From Anabaena subtropica FACHB-260 (GTDB lineage Bacteria > Cyanobacteriota > Cyanobacteriia > Cyanobacteriales > Nostocaceae), in contig NZ_JACJRF010000019.1 in NCBI RefSeq assembly GCF_014697105.1, positions 35,038-99,037 of the forward strand: a stretch of 64,000 bases of DNA. Reading direction: 5' to 3'. Below the pieces are notes generated by a model that saw only the letters and a list, made by a program, of their open reading frames with translations, did not search any database and was not told the origin of the DNA. This document shows positions 55,606 through 63,865 of this stretch, piece by piece. The translations under genes and the position numbers were made by a program. Each line of letters begins with the position of its first letter. Within the stretch, counting starts at the first letter, position 1.

Positions 55606-57033
55606 ATGAGCGCTAGTAGCAATTCCAGCAAGATAAAATTTGGTACTGATGGATGGAGAGGCATTATTGCCGATGATTTCACTTTTCCCAATGTGCGGAA
55701 AGTGACAAGAGCGATCGCCCGTTACCTGGAAACAGCCTACACAAAAGATAGACCAGTTCTAATTGCCTACGATACTCGGTTTTTAGCTGACCAGTTCGCT
55801 CAGACAGCAGCGCAAGTCTTGGCTGACTTGGGCTGGAATGTCAAAGTTACTGACCGGGATTGCCCCACACCAGTAATTGCTTATAATGCCCGTCACCTGA
55901 ATTCGGCTGGGGCATTAATGTTTACGGCTAGCCATAATCCAGCACCCTATTGTGGAATTAAATATATCCCTGATTATGCTGGCCCTGCCACTCCAGAAAT
56001 TACTGATACTATTGTGGCAAATATCGAAAGTGCATCGGATGAGTTGCCTAGTGGCAAGCCATCAGGTTCAATTTCTACTTTCGATCCCAAACCAGACTAT
56101 CTCCAGTTTATTTACACATTGCTAGATGTAGAAAAAATTAAAAGCGCCCAACTAAAAGTCAAGTATGATGCGTTATATTCTACATCCCGTGGCTATTTAG
56201 ATGAAGTCCTCTTACAAAGTGGCGCGCAATTAGAAAGTTTCCACACTTGGCGCGATGTGCTGTTTGGTGGTGGAATGCCTGAACCAAAGGGAGAACAGCT
56301 AGTTGAATTAGTCGAAGCAGTCCGCCGAGATCATGCAGATTTGGGTTTGGCTACAGATGGCGACAGCGATCGCTTCGGGATTGTGGATGAATTGGGCAAC
56401 GTCCTTACACCCAACACTGTGCTGTTAGTCCTAGCACGTCATTTAATTAAAAATAGAGGTAAAAGCGGCGCTATTGTCCGCACTGTAGCGACAACTCACC
56501 TATTAGATAATTTCGCCGCTAAATACGGTTTGACAATTTATGAAACAGCCGTAGGTTTTAAATACATTGGGGAAAAAATGCGGGAAACTGACGTACTTAT
56601 AGGGGGTGAAGAATCAGGCGGTTTAAGTATTATTGGGCATATTCCAGAAAAAGATGGCATTTTAGCTGATATGCTCATTGCCGAGGCGATCGCCTATGAA
56701 GGTAAGCCCCTCAGTCAATTGGTGAAAGAAGCGATCGCTGAAGCCGATGGCCCTCTGTACAACAATCGTCTTGACTTACACTTGACAGAAGATCACAAAA
56801 ATGCTGTCATTAATTCCTTTACAAAAAATCCTCCTTCAGAGGTAGCCGGGATTAAAGTTAAGGAAGTCGGACGTAAAGACGGAATTAAGCTGTATCTAGA
56901 AGAAGGTAGCTGGGTGTTACTGCGTCCCTCTGGTACTGAACCATTGGTACGCGTTTACCTAGAAACCAAATCTCCAGAGAAACTAACCAAACTGGCGCAA
57001 GAGTTGGAAGGTGCGATCGCTAAGTTAGGATAG
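55606..57033 (+). CDS. Phosphoglucomutase/phosphomannomutase family protein
   Basis: 475 residues from ATG 55606; a GTG three codons earlier (55597) with GGGAG upstream is an alternative. Four-domain hexose phosphate mutase: phosphoserine TASHNPAPYCG (near residue 107), metal loop ATDGDSDRFGIVDE, sugar-binding GGEESGGLS, phosphate-binding RPSGTEPLVRVYLE. Interconverts hexose 1- and 6-phosphates for glycogen or sugar-nucleotide synthesis; glucose versus mannose specificity is not clear. Confidence 0.92.
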   Translation: MSASSNSSKIKFGTDGWRGIIADDFTFPNVRKVTRAIARYLETAYTKDRPVLIAYDTRFLADQFAQTAAQVLADLGWNVKVTDRDCPTPVIAYNARHLNSAGALMFTASHNPAPYCGIKYIPDYAGPATPEITDTIVANIESASDELPSGKPSGSISTFDPKPDYLQFIYTLLDVEKIKSAQLKVKYDALYSTSRGYLDEVLLQSGAQLESFHTWRDVLFGGGMPEPKGEQLVELVEAVRRDHADLGLATDGDSDRFGIVDELGNVLTPNTVLLVLARHLIKNRGKSGAIVRTVATTHLLDNFAAKYGLTIYETAVGFKYIGEKMRETDVLIGGEESGGLSIIGHIPEKDGILADMLIAEAIAYEGKPLSQLVKEAIAEADGPLYNNRLDLHLTEDHKNAVINSFTKNPPSEVAGIKVKEVGRKDGIKLYLEEGSWVLLRPSGTEPLVRVYLETKSPEKLTKLAQELEGAIAKLG

Positions 57034-57086
57034 GAATCTCAACCACAGATGAACGCTAATACTTATGTGTTCATCTGTGTGCATTT

Positions 57087-57377
57087 ATGGTTATTTTTAT
57101 GAAAATTTTGGCTCCTTTTTTCACGTCTCTAGTTATAGCTATTTGGGTAGTGGCGATCGCTATTATTTCCGTCCAAAATGCGACACCAGTATCTTTAAAA
57201 TTCTTAATATTTCAATCTGTTCAGATACCAGTTGGTTTAGTGCTGGCTTTTAGCTCTGGTATTGGGTTAATGGCTATGGCTGTGTTACAGCCTCTCTGGG
57301 GTATCGCTGGTTCTGGAGGAGGGCGTTCAAGGTTGGAAGAGGACGCAGAATTTTTCGTTGATGATGAAGAGTTTTAA
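57087..57377 (+). CDS. LapA/DUF1049 domain membrane protein
   Basis: 96 residues with two membrane segments (APFFTSLVIAIWVVAIAIIS and VGLVLAFSSGIGLMAMAVL) and an acidic tail (EEDAEFFVDDEEF). Matches the LapA (DUF1049) family, linked in E. coli to lipopolysaccharide assembly. ATG 57099 (MKILAP) is an alternative start. Followed by a strong terminator. Confidence 0.8.
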   Translation: MVIFMKILAPFFTSLVIAIWVVAIAIISVQNATPVSLKFLIFQSVQIPVGLVLAFSSGIGLMAMAVLQPLWGIAGSGGGRSRLEEDAEFFVDDEEF

Positions 57378-57403
57378 AGAAAATTAAGACCAATTGAAGC
57401 AAA

Positions 57404-57443
57404 AAAATAGAGTAGCGCAACTGTGCTACTCTATTTTAGTTTT
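57404..57443. terminator. Bidirectional intrinsic terminator
   Basis: AAAATAGAGTAGC (57404-57416) and GCTACTCTATTTT (57425-57437) make a perfect 13-bp stem with an eight-base loop, then TAGTTTTT. It lies between convergent genes. Confidence 0.92.
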
Positions 57444-57490
57444 TATTCTTACCTAGATAAGTTTTTTAGACCCCGTGAATAGTTAGTAAA

Positions 57491-58363
57491 TCATATCCGG
57501 GCTAAAACTGGTTCAGGTTTTGTTGTATTGACGGTATTCGATTCTGAATCTGTGCTGTAGATTTCACAGGAGTTATTAGGACTTTCAATCAGCTTAATTT
57601 TGTAAAGCTTGGCTCCTAGTTCTTGGATAGGCGATCGCAGTAAATTACTAATATACAGAGCGATATTCTCAGCCGTTGGTACAACTTCGGCAAAGTAAGG
57701 AATATCTTTGTTTAAAAATGTGTGGTCAAATGCTTCCACAACATAATCTTCAATAGCCTGATTCAAAGCACCTAAATCGACAATCATACCGGTGCGAGGA
57801 TCAATCTCACCTTTAACTGTTACTTCTAGGTGATAATTATGTCCATGTCCGTGGGGACGCGCACATTTACCATAAATTTCCGTATTATCTTCTTGACTGA
57901 GATGGGGATGAGCAAGCCGATGGGCGGCGCTAAAGTGAGTACTAATAGTCAGGTAAGCTTCCATTCCGTTTCCTAGATAATCTGCCCAAAGTTCAGGATG
58001 TTCAAACAACTGTACGCGGACTAGAGGCAAGTGAGGAGCTAGTCGCTGCCAGATAACCCGTGCGATATTTTCCGTCGTAGGCAAAGTCTGCTGAAATTCT
58101 GCCCAGACATCGTTGAGATAGGAAAAGTCCAGTTGGCTGGTAACTTCCCGCTTAATGTCTTGTTTCACATCAGACAAGTTCAACACCATGCCATATTCAT
58201 CTAGTTCTCCAGCTAGGGAGATAAATAAGACATAGTTATGCCCATGCCCAGGAAATCGAGAGCAAGCGCCAAATTTCTCAATATTCTCGGCTTCACTCAG
58301 TTCTGGCAACCAATAACGGTGGCTAGCCGAAAACTGAGCGCGGCGATTTACAATACATTGCAT
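57491..58363 (-). CDS. Two-domain 6-pyruvoyl-tetrahydropterin synthase/QueD protein
   Basis: 290 residues holding two tandem PTPS/QueD domains, each about 125-130 residues. Zinc histidines are present in both (QFSASH, PGHGHNY; HFSAAH, HGHGHNY), as is the catalytic Cys (ACSRFPG, CARPHG). The second domain has the catalytic FDHTFLN; in the first it reads LDFSYLN, without the His. So the first domain may be non-catalytic or differ in specificity. QueD makes 6-carboxytetrahydropterin for queuosine. Ends in a Ser/Thr-rich tail. Confidence 0.85.
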   Translation of the reverse strand: MQCIVNRRAQFSASHRYWLPELSEAENIEKFGACSRFPGHGHNYVLFISLAGELDEYGMVLNLSDVKQDIKREVTSQLDFSYLNDVWAEFQQTLPTTENIARVIWQRLAPHLPLVRVQLFEHPELWADYLGNGMEAYLTISTHFSAAHRLAHPHLSQEDNTEIYGKCARPHGHGHNYHLEVTVKGEIDPRTGMIVDLGALNQAIEDYVVEAFDHTFLNKDIPYFAEVVPTAENIALYISNLLRSPIQELGAKLYKIKLIESPNNSCEIYSTDSESNTVNTTKPEPVLARI

Positions 58364-58439
58364 GAGTACACTGGGAGCAAAATTTAAATTTTCTTAATCT
58401 TTCTCTATATTCCAGCATAAACTAATTTCTTGGTCATTA

Positions 58440-58490
58440 GTCATGAGTGTATGAATTGTGAACTATAGATTAATGACTAATGACTACTTA
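58440..58490. repeat. TGACTAA heptamer repeat
   Basis: AATGACTAATGACTACTTA overlaps the C-terminal codons of the J-domain gene. Another example of a repeat at a gene end. Confidence 0.6.
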
Positions 58491-59184
58491 CCGATGCTTG
58501 TGCTTCACCATGTAATCTTGTAGCGATGCGGAAGAGTTCTTGACCTGTATGTAAATAGCGCTCATCATAGTTCAAGGGAAAATAAGCCAATTCTTCTAAT
58601 CCATCTGCTACTTGATTGAGGCTGTAATAAAGATGAGCTGCTACTCTAGCCAAACTTGGTGGATTTGGTTGAGAACGAAAAATAGTTTGGGCTTGCTTGA
58701 AGTCTTCCTTACAAGCTACTAAGTATTCCTGAAATTCATCCAAGAGTTCATCATCAAAGGGATCAGCCGCTAGTTCCTCAATCTGTTCTTCCAACGAACT
58801 GAGAATGGTGCAAAGAAGGCGATTTACTGGTTGATAAACTAAGCGTAGCCATTCTTCTACTTGCTCGTCAGCATCCTTACCACTTTTACGTCTTGTTTGG
58901 TAATGTTTTTGTGCTGATGCAGTACGTTGTAGGCGATCGCCTTTTAATTTTTGGTATTTATCCCGTAGTTCTTGGTCATAATTGAGGCGACGTTGATTGT
59001 CGCCTAAAACTTCATAAGCTGCGTTAATTTGGATAATCTGCTCTTTATCTGCTGTTTTCTGATTACTATCAGGGTGAAACAATTTTACCAAGCGGCGGTA
59101 AGCTTGCTTAATCTCCGCTTGGCTGGCGTTGGGATTAACTTTGAGAGTGTCGTAGTGACTTAAATCTTTTTTATAATCGACCAT
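58477..59184 (-). CDS. J-domain protein
   Basis: 235 residues. J domain residues 9-75 with HPD at 37-39 (FHPDSNQ), YDTLKVNPNASQAEIKQAYRRL and INAAYEVLGDNQRRLNYD. The rest is helical, conserved in cyanobacteria (WLRLVYQPVNRLLCTILSSLEEQ). A Hsp70 co-chaperone of the DnaJ class C type, without zinc finger. Starts 15 bases after the cysK stop, same strand, so probably co-transcribed with cysK. Confidence 0.88.
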   Translation of the reverse strand: MVDYKKDLSHYDTLKVNPNASQAEIKQAYRRLVKLFHPDSNQKTADKEQIIQINAAYEVLGDNQRRLNYDQELRDKYQKLKGDRLQRTASAQKHYQTRRKSGKDADEQVEEWLRLVYQPVNRLLCTILSSLEEQIEELAADPFDDELLDEFQEYLVACKEDFKQAQTIFRSQPNPPSLARVAAHLYYSLNQVADGLEELAYFPLNYDERYLHTGQELFRIATRLHGEAQASVSSH

Positions 59185-59199
59185 TCATCCAATTTATCG

Positions 59200-60162
59200 T
59201 TAGCTAATACTAGCTGTTGCCTTTGTTTCTAGGTCTTGGAACAAGGGTGTACTGAGATATCTTTCTCCAAAACTAGGCTGAATCAATACAATTAATCGTC
59301 CTGCATTTTCTGGACGTTGAGCAACACGAATCGCGGCACACAAAGCGGCTCCACTAGAAATCCCAGATAGTAGCCCTTCTTCTCTAGCTAAACGCCGACC
59401 ATAAGCGATCGCTTCTTCATCAGTGATTGTAATCACTTCATCAATTAATTGTACTTTTAGGACTTGGGGGACAAATCCAGCACCAATGCCCTGAATTTTA
59501 TGGGGGCCTGGTTTGCCTCCTGATAAAACTGGACTATTGGCAGGCTCGACGGCGATCGCCTGGAAAGTTGGTTTACGAGCTTTCAGTACTTCCGCTACAC
59601 CTGTGATCGTACCACCTGTACCCACTCCTGCAACAATTATATCTACCTGTCCATCGGTATCTTCCCAGATTTCTTCTGCTGTGGTTTCCCGATGTATCTT
59701 CACATTGGCAGGATTACGGAACTGCTGCAACATATAAGCATAGGGTGTACTATTCACAATCTCCTGCGCCCGGCGAATTGCTCCACTCATTCCTTCCATT
59801 CCCGGCGTGAGTTCTAATTCAGCCCCATAAGCCCGTAACATTGCCCGACGCTCACCACTCATAGTTTCTGGCATCGTTAAAATTAACCTATAACCCTTGG
59901 CTGCTGCTGCCATTGCTAGGGCAATACCCGTGTTTCCTGATGTGGGTTCTACTAATACGGTCTTACCAGGAGAAATCAAGCCCTCCTCTTCCGCCGCATT
60001 AATCATGCTCACCCCAATTCGGTCTTTCACAGACGACGATGGATTCATACTTTCCATCTTCACCAAAATCTGAGCCACACATCCTTCGGCTTGAGGAATG
60101 CGATTTAACTGTACTAAAGGTGTACGACCAACAAGTTCTGTAATGTTACGAGCAACCCGCAT
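59200..60162 (-). CDS. cysK: Cysteine synthase A (O-acetylserine sulfhydrylase)
   Basis: 320 residues. PLP lysine K46 in [11 protein letters not shown], substrate loop [10 protein letters not shown], phosphate cup [10 protein letters not shown], and GISSGAA. Forms cysteine from O-acetylserine and sulfide. An Rrf2 regulator lies upstream on the same strand (138 bases), a context like the CymR-CysK pair of Bacillus. Confidence 0.95.
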   Translation of the reverse strand: MRVARNITELVGRTPLVQLNRIPQAEGCVAQILVKMESMNPSSSVKDRIGVSMINAAEEEGLISPGKTVLVEPTSGNTGIALAMAAAAKGYRLILTMPETMSGERRAMLRAYGAELELTPGMEGMSGAIRRAQEIVNSTPYAYMLQQFRNPANVKIHRETTAEEIWEDTDGQVDIIVAGVGTGGTITGVAEVLKARKPTFQAIAVEPANSPVLSGGKPGPHKIQGIGAGFVPQVLKVQLIDEVITITDEEAIAYGRRLAREEGLLSGISSGAALCAAIRVAQRPENAGRLIVLIQPSFGERYLSTPLFQDLETKATASIS

Positions 60163-60187
60163 AATTTGTCCTTATTGAGTTATTTAG

Positions 60188-60301
60188 TTATTAGTCAATG
60201 GTCATTAGTTATTCTCTCTTATCCGCAGTACGCAGTACTGACTTCGTCATCCTTAAACTATGGACTATAGACTATGGATTATTGATTATGGATTATTGAC
60301 T
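60188..60301. repeat. Heptamer repeat tracts between cysK and the Rrf2 gene
   Basis: AGTCAATGGTCATTAGTTATT and, at 60257-60301, ACTATGGACTATAGACTATG with ATTATTGATTATGGATTATTG. Two short tandem repeat arrays, the second reaching the stop codon of the Rrf2 gene. Confidence 0.75.
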
Positions 60302-60743
60302 AAATGTAGTACATCACATCTAATTGCCTTCGGGAATCTCTCTTTTCACAAAGATCCTGAAGGGTATATTTTTTCAAAACTGAATTTGCCGCCTGACGTG
60401 CTTCCTGCCAAATTTCCTCTATAACCGAACCATCTACGGTTTGAGACTTGACATTATCCTCACCAGGCCTCGCCTCTAACCCTTCCAAACATTCAAATAT
60501 GTCAAAAATGGTTATTTTACGAGGTTCGCGGGCTAAAAAATAGCCTCCTCTTGATCCCCGTTGACTTTTCAATATACCTCCACGCCTCAAGGTCGCTAGT
60601 AGTTGTTCTAGATAGCGATCCGGTATGCTTTGTTGGGCGGCGATTTGCCTAATTTGCATGGGTTCACCACTGTCGTAATGAGTCGCCATTTCTAATAAGG
60701 CAAGAATTGCGTATTCTGATTTACACGATAGTTCCACAAGCAA
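60300..60743 (-). CDS. Rrf2-family transcriptional regulator
   Basis: 147 residues. Winged helix YAILALLEMATHYDSGEPM, IPDRYLEQLLATLRRGGILKSQRGSRGGYFLARE. The three Fe-S cysteines of IscR/NsrR (about residues 92-106) are absent; the segment reads ARPGEDNVKSQTVDG. It is thus of the CymR type, which in Bacillus represses cysteine genes together with CysK. Its position upstream of cysK supports a cysteine-metabolism role (inference). Confidence 0.88.
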   Translation of the reverse strand: MLVELSCKSEYAILALLEMATHYDSGEPMQIRQIAAQQSIPDRYLEQLLATLRRGGILKSQRGSRGGYFLAREPRKITIFDIFECLEGLEARPGEDNVKSQTVDGSVIEEIWQEARQAANSVLKKYTLQDLCEKRDSRRQLDVMYYI

Positions 60744-60853
60744 TCAGTGAGTGAGTGGTGAATAAGATGAATAGAGAGTTAAGTTTTAAGCCCTAACTTC
60801 TTCCAGTATACTCCGGTTAAGCAGTGGGGTTTGTGCATTATTCCTAATGACAG

Positions 60854-60884
60854 CAAAAAACCCCGCACAATAGCGGGGTTTTGC
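60854..60884 (-). terminator. Intrinsic terminator after the porin gene
   Basis: AAAACCCCGC and GCGGGGTTTT form a 10-bp stem with a six-base loop; on the minus strand it is followed by TTTGCTG. It closes the SLH-porin gene 35 bases after its stop. Confidence 0.88.
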
Positions 60885-60917
60885 TTATTTGAAAATTATT
60901 AGGGAGTTTTGGACACC

Positions 60918-62624
60918 TTAGAAGGTAAATGTAGTTCTGAGGGTACCAATAAACGCATCTGGATTATCGCCGTTCTGGTTAGGATTGGTCAACCAGATTA
61001 CACCGGGAGTGATGGAGATGTTATCAGAAACGCGGTACTTGTAGAAACCTTCAACTTGGTAGGGGATATCACTAGCACCAGGCTGACGGGAATAAGGTTG
61101 AGCGCCTGCGAAAATACCCAGTACGTTACCTCTCCTACCAAAGTCAGGTAATGCTACACCAACACCGTAGCTCCAGACTTCTCTATCATCACCTATACCA
61201 AAGCCTGTAACATCACTGTAAGATACAAAGCCACTAAATGACAGGTTGTTGCTGGGTCTGAAGGCTGCTGACAAACCGTAGGAATTGCTGGAAGATGCAC
61301 TAACTATAGGGTTATTGGCTAGTGAAGTACCTACGATAACATTGTCTGTTCCAGAGTTAAATAGGGAGGTGCTATTTGCGCCATGATATCCATGAACGTA
61401 AGTAGCAGCGATCGCCACGCGATCGCCTACACTGAAGTTCAACTGACCTAGAGCAGCATAATCACCGTTGAACACCCCTTGACTAGCACCAGGATTATTA
61501 GCGTCTGAAGCCAAATAACCGACTGTTAAGGAACTAGGTCTGAGAATACTGCCACCTTGACCAAATGGTAGGTTGATTGCAATACCTGCACCACCACCAA
61601 TCCGATAGATGGGGTTTTCCGCAGAAAATGTTGATAAAGCACCATTACCGCCGTCACTCTTGTCGGAGAAGTAAGGGTTGTTGACTGCTGCATACTGGTT
61701 ATGCTTACCGCCAGAAGCAGCCAAGTAAACTTGAACTGGTCCAACAGGTGCTTCGTATGTCAATCGGTCAATTGTAACGTTGTTGTTACCTCCGGCACCA
61801 ACTTGGAAAGTTTGTAGCCCTTGACCACCAGCGTCAACAGGGATGTTATTGTTGTCTCTAAAATCAAAACTATTTGCATTACCAGCCGCTAGACGGGTAG
61901 TTAAAACGTCTCTACCGGTGAAGCTGGTTTGCAAGCCTAAACGAACTCTATTTTGGAAGACAGTATTGTTAGCGTCGCCAGTATTGTCGCCAAAAACATC
62001 AGTAACAGCAAAAATAGCTTCACCAACTAGTTTTGTGGTTGTGGAGAACTGGTTAGCTTCCAATTCCGCAGTGCGTGCTTCTAGTGCATCTACACGACCA
62101 CGCAGGGTTGCCAGTTCAGCAGAAAATTCTTCTTGTAATCGTTGTAAAGTAGCTAAATCTTCTTTGGTTACTAGGTCTGCTGTTGCTGTAGCAATCAATT
62201 CGTTGACGCGATCCAAACAGGCGTTTAAACCAGCAGCAAATTCATAACGTGTTAAAGCACGGTTCCCACGATAAGTGCCGTTGGGATAACCAGCAATACA
62301 GCCATAGCGCTCAACCAAAGATTGTAATGCTTGGAATGCCCAGTCGGTTGGTTGTACGTCAGAAAACTGAGAAACCGATGTGACTTGGGATAGAGAATTA
62401 TTTGCTCTACCTTCGTTGCTGTAGCGGTTAACTTGGTCAATAGTTGTTGGGGCTGCTTGAGCCACAATTTCTGGCTGTTGAGCTAATTCAGTAGGTACTA
62501 CTGTTTCAGATGTTGATACTTCTGTGGTTGCATTTGTAGCTGCGATCGCTGTTGACGACACTAATAATGTTGCGCCTAAAACAGCAGGGCTAACCACGAG
62601 GGATTTCCACAATAGATTAGACAT
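60918..62624 (-). CDS. SLH-domain outer-membrane porin (SomA/B, OprB-like)
   Basis: 568 residues from ATG 62624 (MSNLLWKSLVVSPAVLG); GAGGAG ten bases upstream decides this over a start 16 codons earlier. Signal peptide, SLH domain (about residues 85-140: FSDVQPTDWAFQALQSLVERYGCIAGYPNGTYRG), coiled coil (about 155-195) and an OprB-type beta barrel ending in TFTF, with terminal Phe as for BamA substrates. The major cyanobacterial porin type that tethers outer membrane to peptidoglycan; some are linked to iron uptake. Confidence 0.9.
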   Translation of the reverse strand: MSNLLWKSLVVSPAVLGATLLVSSTAIAATNATTEVSTSETVVPTELAQQPEIVAQAAPTTIDQVNRYSNEGRANNSLSQVTSVSQFSDVQPTDWAFQALQSLVERYGCIAGYPNGTYRGNRALTRYEFAAGLNACLDRVNELIATATADLVTKEDLATLQRLQEEFSAELATLRGRVDALEARTAELEANQFSTTTKLVGEAIFAVTDVFGDNTGDANNTVFQNRVRLGLQTSFTGRDVLTTRLAAGNANSFDFRDNNNIPVDAGGQGLQTFQVGAGGNNNVTIDRLTYEAPVGPVQVYLAASGGKHNQYAAVNNPYFSDKSDGGNGALSTFSAENPIYRIGGGAGIAINLPFGQGGSILRPSSLTVGYLASDANNPGASQGVFNGDYAALGQLNFSVGDRVAIAATYVHGYHGANSTSLFNSGTDNVIVGTSLANNPIVSASSSNSYGLSAAFRPSNNLSFSGFVSYSDVTGFGIGDDREVWSYGVGVALPDFGRRGNVLGIFAGAQPYSRQPGASDIPYQVEGFYKYRVSDNISITPGVIWLTNPNQNGDNPDAFIGTLRTTFTF

Positions 62625-62993
62625 TTTTACTTTTCTCCTCACACCTTGTATAGATAATTGTTTTTGTTGCACCTATTCTCAAAAATGCGACATCTTTTTG
62701 AAATCTCCTGATGAGGCATAGTTGCCACTGTTACAATTTTAGTTTTTGCAAAGCTAATAACTAATTAACTTAATATATTAAAAATTAATGCTATTCACTT
62801 ATGCAAAAACGTACCCATATAGCTGATTATTATAGAGCATTTCAAGCTTATGGCAAGATAGTAGCGATCGCCTCATCAACTGTCACACTTAATAGTAAAA
62901 GATATGCCAAAAGGGAGTATTCAATACTCTAGCCTTTGTGTACAGAAAATTCTGTATTTATTTATATAGCCTAAATACGCTACTAAAAAATGA
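62625..62993. other. Intergenic region upstream of the porin gene
   Basis: AT-rich 370 bases that include the porin ribosome site and a likely promoter. No gene or strong palindrome noted. Confidence 0.4.
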
Positions 62994-63275
62994 TTAGTTG
63001 ATTTGGGAAATTGTCCCCGCAACATCAAAATCCTTTTGTGTCAAACCACCTGCATCATGGGTTGTCAATGTAATTTTGACTTTGTTATAAGAAATTTCTA
63101 TATCTGGATGATGTCCGGCTGACTCCGCAGGCTCCACTAACTTATTTACAAACTCGATTGCCGCAATAAAATCTTTAAATTTGCGAGTAATCTGCAACTT
63201 AGAACCCTCTACTGTCCATCCAGATAGGTTGCTAGCTTGTGCTTGAATTTCTGCATCACTTAGTAGTTGTGCCAT
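62994..63275 (-). CDS. Pterin-4a-carbinolamine dehydratase
   Basis: 93 residues from ATG 63275 (MAQLLSDAEIQAQAS), with AGGAG nine bases upstream; a TTG at 63281 is an alternative. GHHPDIEISYNKVKITLTTHDAGGLTQKD is the family signature. Recycles the hydroxy-pterin made by aromatic hydroxylases, or acts in moco/pterin metabolism. In this window it lies downstream of an unidentified structured RNA on the same strand. Confidence 0.92.
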   Translation of the reverse strand: MAQLLSDAEIQAQASNLSGWTVEGSKLQITRKFKDFIAAIEFVNKLVEPAESAGHHPDIEISYNKVKITLTTHDAGGLTQKDFDVAGTISQIN

Positions 63276-63471
63276 TGCCAAAATCTCCTACATTTATATA
63301 CCCGTGTATTTTTACTTATATTAATTTATCTTGCATTTCGTATATAAAATCTGAATTAAGAAAAGCAAGAGTGTTTGTTTATTATTTTGCTTTTACACGA
63401 ATTTAACGTAGTGAACCTCTGAGTTTTCAGCAGTAACCATAAATATACTAAATGTTACCCATAAAAACTAT

Positions 63472-63509
63472 CCGCTCTGATTTAGATCAGATAATCTAAG
63501 TCAGAGCGG
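63472..63509 (-). terminator. Intrinsic terminator of the structured RNA
   Basis: 15-bp stem (63472-63486 with 63495-63509, one G-U pair), eight-base loop, then ATAGTTTTT on the minus strand. It lies 197 bases upstream of the dehydratase start codon, so it could end the RNA or act as an attenuator. Confidence 0.8.
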
Positions 63510-63610
63510 TCTAGCGGGTCTTCAGGTTGCAACCAGACTGCCGGAAGGAACTCCGTGCTTTAGCCTAGCTTTTGGAGCTAACTTAGTCTCGAAAAGACTA
63601 AGGCTAACTT

Positions 63611-63682
63611 TTAGAGAACAGCCCCGGCACACAGCCGGCTAACTGCAACCTGATGACCCATGCTTTTACTACTTTCTATCAT
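63611..63682 (-). CDS. 23-residue small ORF in the structured RNA
   Basis: MIESSKSMGHQVAVSRLCAG then AVL and a TAA stop. The ATG is preceded by AAGGAGG with eight bases between, a near-perfect ribosome site rare in this window. Its coding sequence forms one side of the long closing stem, so translation would open the fold. I do not recognise the peptide; no signal or membrane segment. It could be a leader peptide or a real micro-protein. Confidence 0.45.
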   Translation of the reverse strand: MIESSKSMGHQVAVSRLCAGAVL

Positions 63683-63761
63683 GGGCATCACCTCCTTGTT
63701 GCCTAAACGGTCTTAGTCTCAAAAAGGCAGAGATAAAATCTCTGGGCTTACACCTTGAGTT

Positions 63762-63790
63762 ACTATAGCATACAAATTTAGAGATATTAA
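63762..63790 (-). promoter_or_regulatory. Promoter of the structured RNA
   Basis: TTAATA (63785-63790) and TATAGT (63762-63767) on the minus strand, spacer 17, with an extended -10 TG two bases upstream. Predicted start near 63757. A CAGAGAT/ATCTCTG hairpin follows in the 5' part. Confidence 0.6.
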
Positions 63791-63802
63791 CCATAAACAA
63801 GA

Positions 63803-63830
63803 AAAACCTCCGCGTTTCGGCGGAGGTTCT
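63803..63830 (-). terminator. Intrinsic terminator of psbD
   Basis: AACCTCCGC (63805-63813) and GCGGAGGTT (63820-63828) pair, followed by TTTTC on the minus strand. It closes psbD about 40 bases after its stop, showing that psbC does not follow. Confidence 0.9.
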
Positions 63831-63865
63831 TAACACAATGGCAAGCAATGTTTCTTAAATCATGC

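Larger units (their letters stand above)
63460..63757 (-). ncRNA. Unidentified structured RNA with internal small ORF
   Basis: A minus-strand unit of about 300 bases with promoter, fold and terminator. A long closing stem pairs 63644-63659 with 63516-63531 (5+10 bp, one A-A mismatch). Inside are the perfect helices 63560-63566 with 63601-63607, a TAGCT/AGCTA hairpin (63566-63580), a CTTAGTC/GACTAAG hairpin (63582-63602, partly alternative), and a CCGGC/GCCGG hairpin near 63622-63640. I do not recognise it as tmRNA, 6S, RNase P, SRP RNA or a familiar riboswitch. It may be a free sRNA or a leader of the dehydratase gene. Confidence 0.6.
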
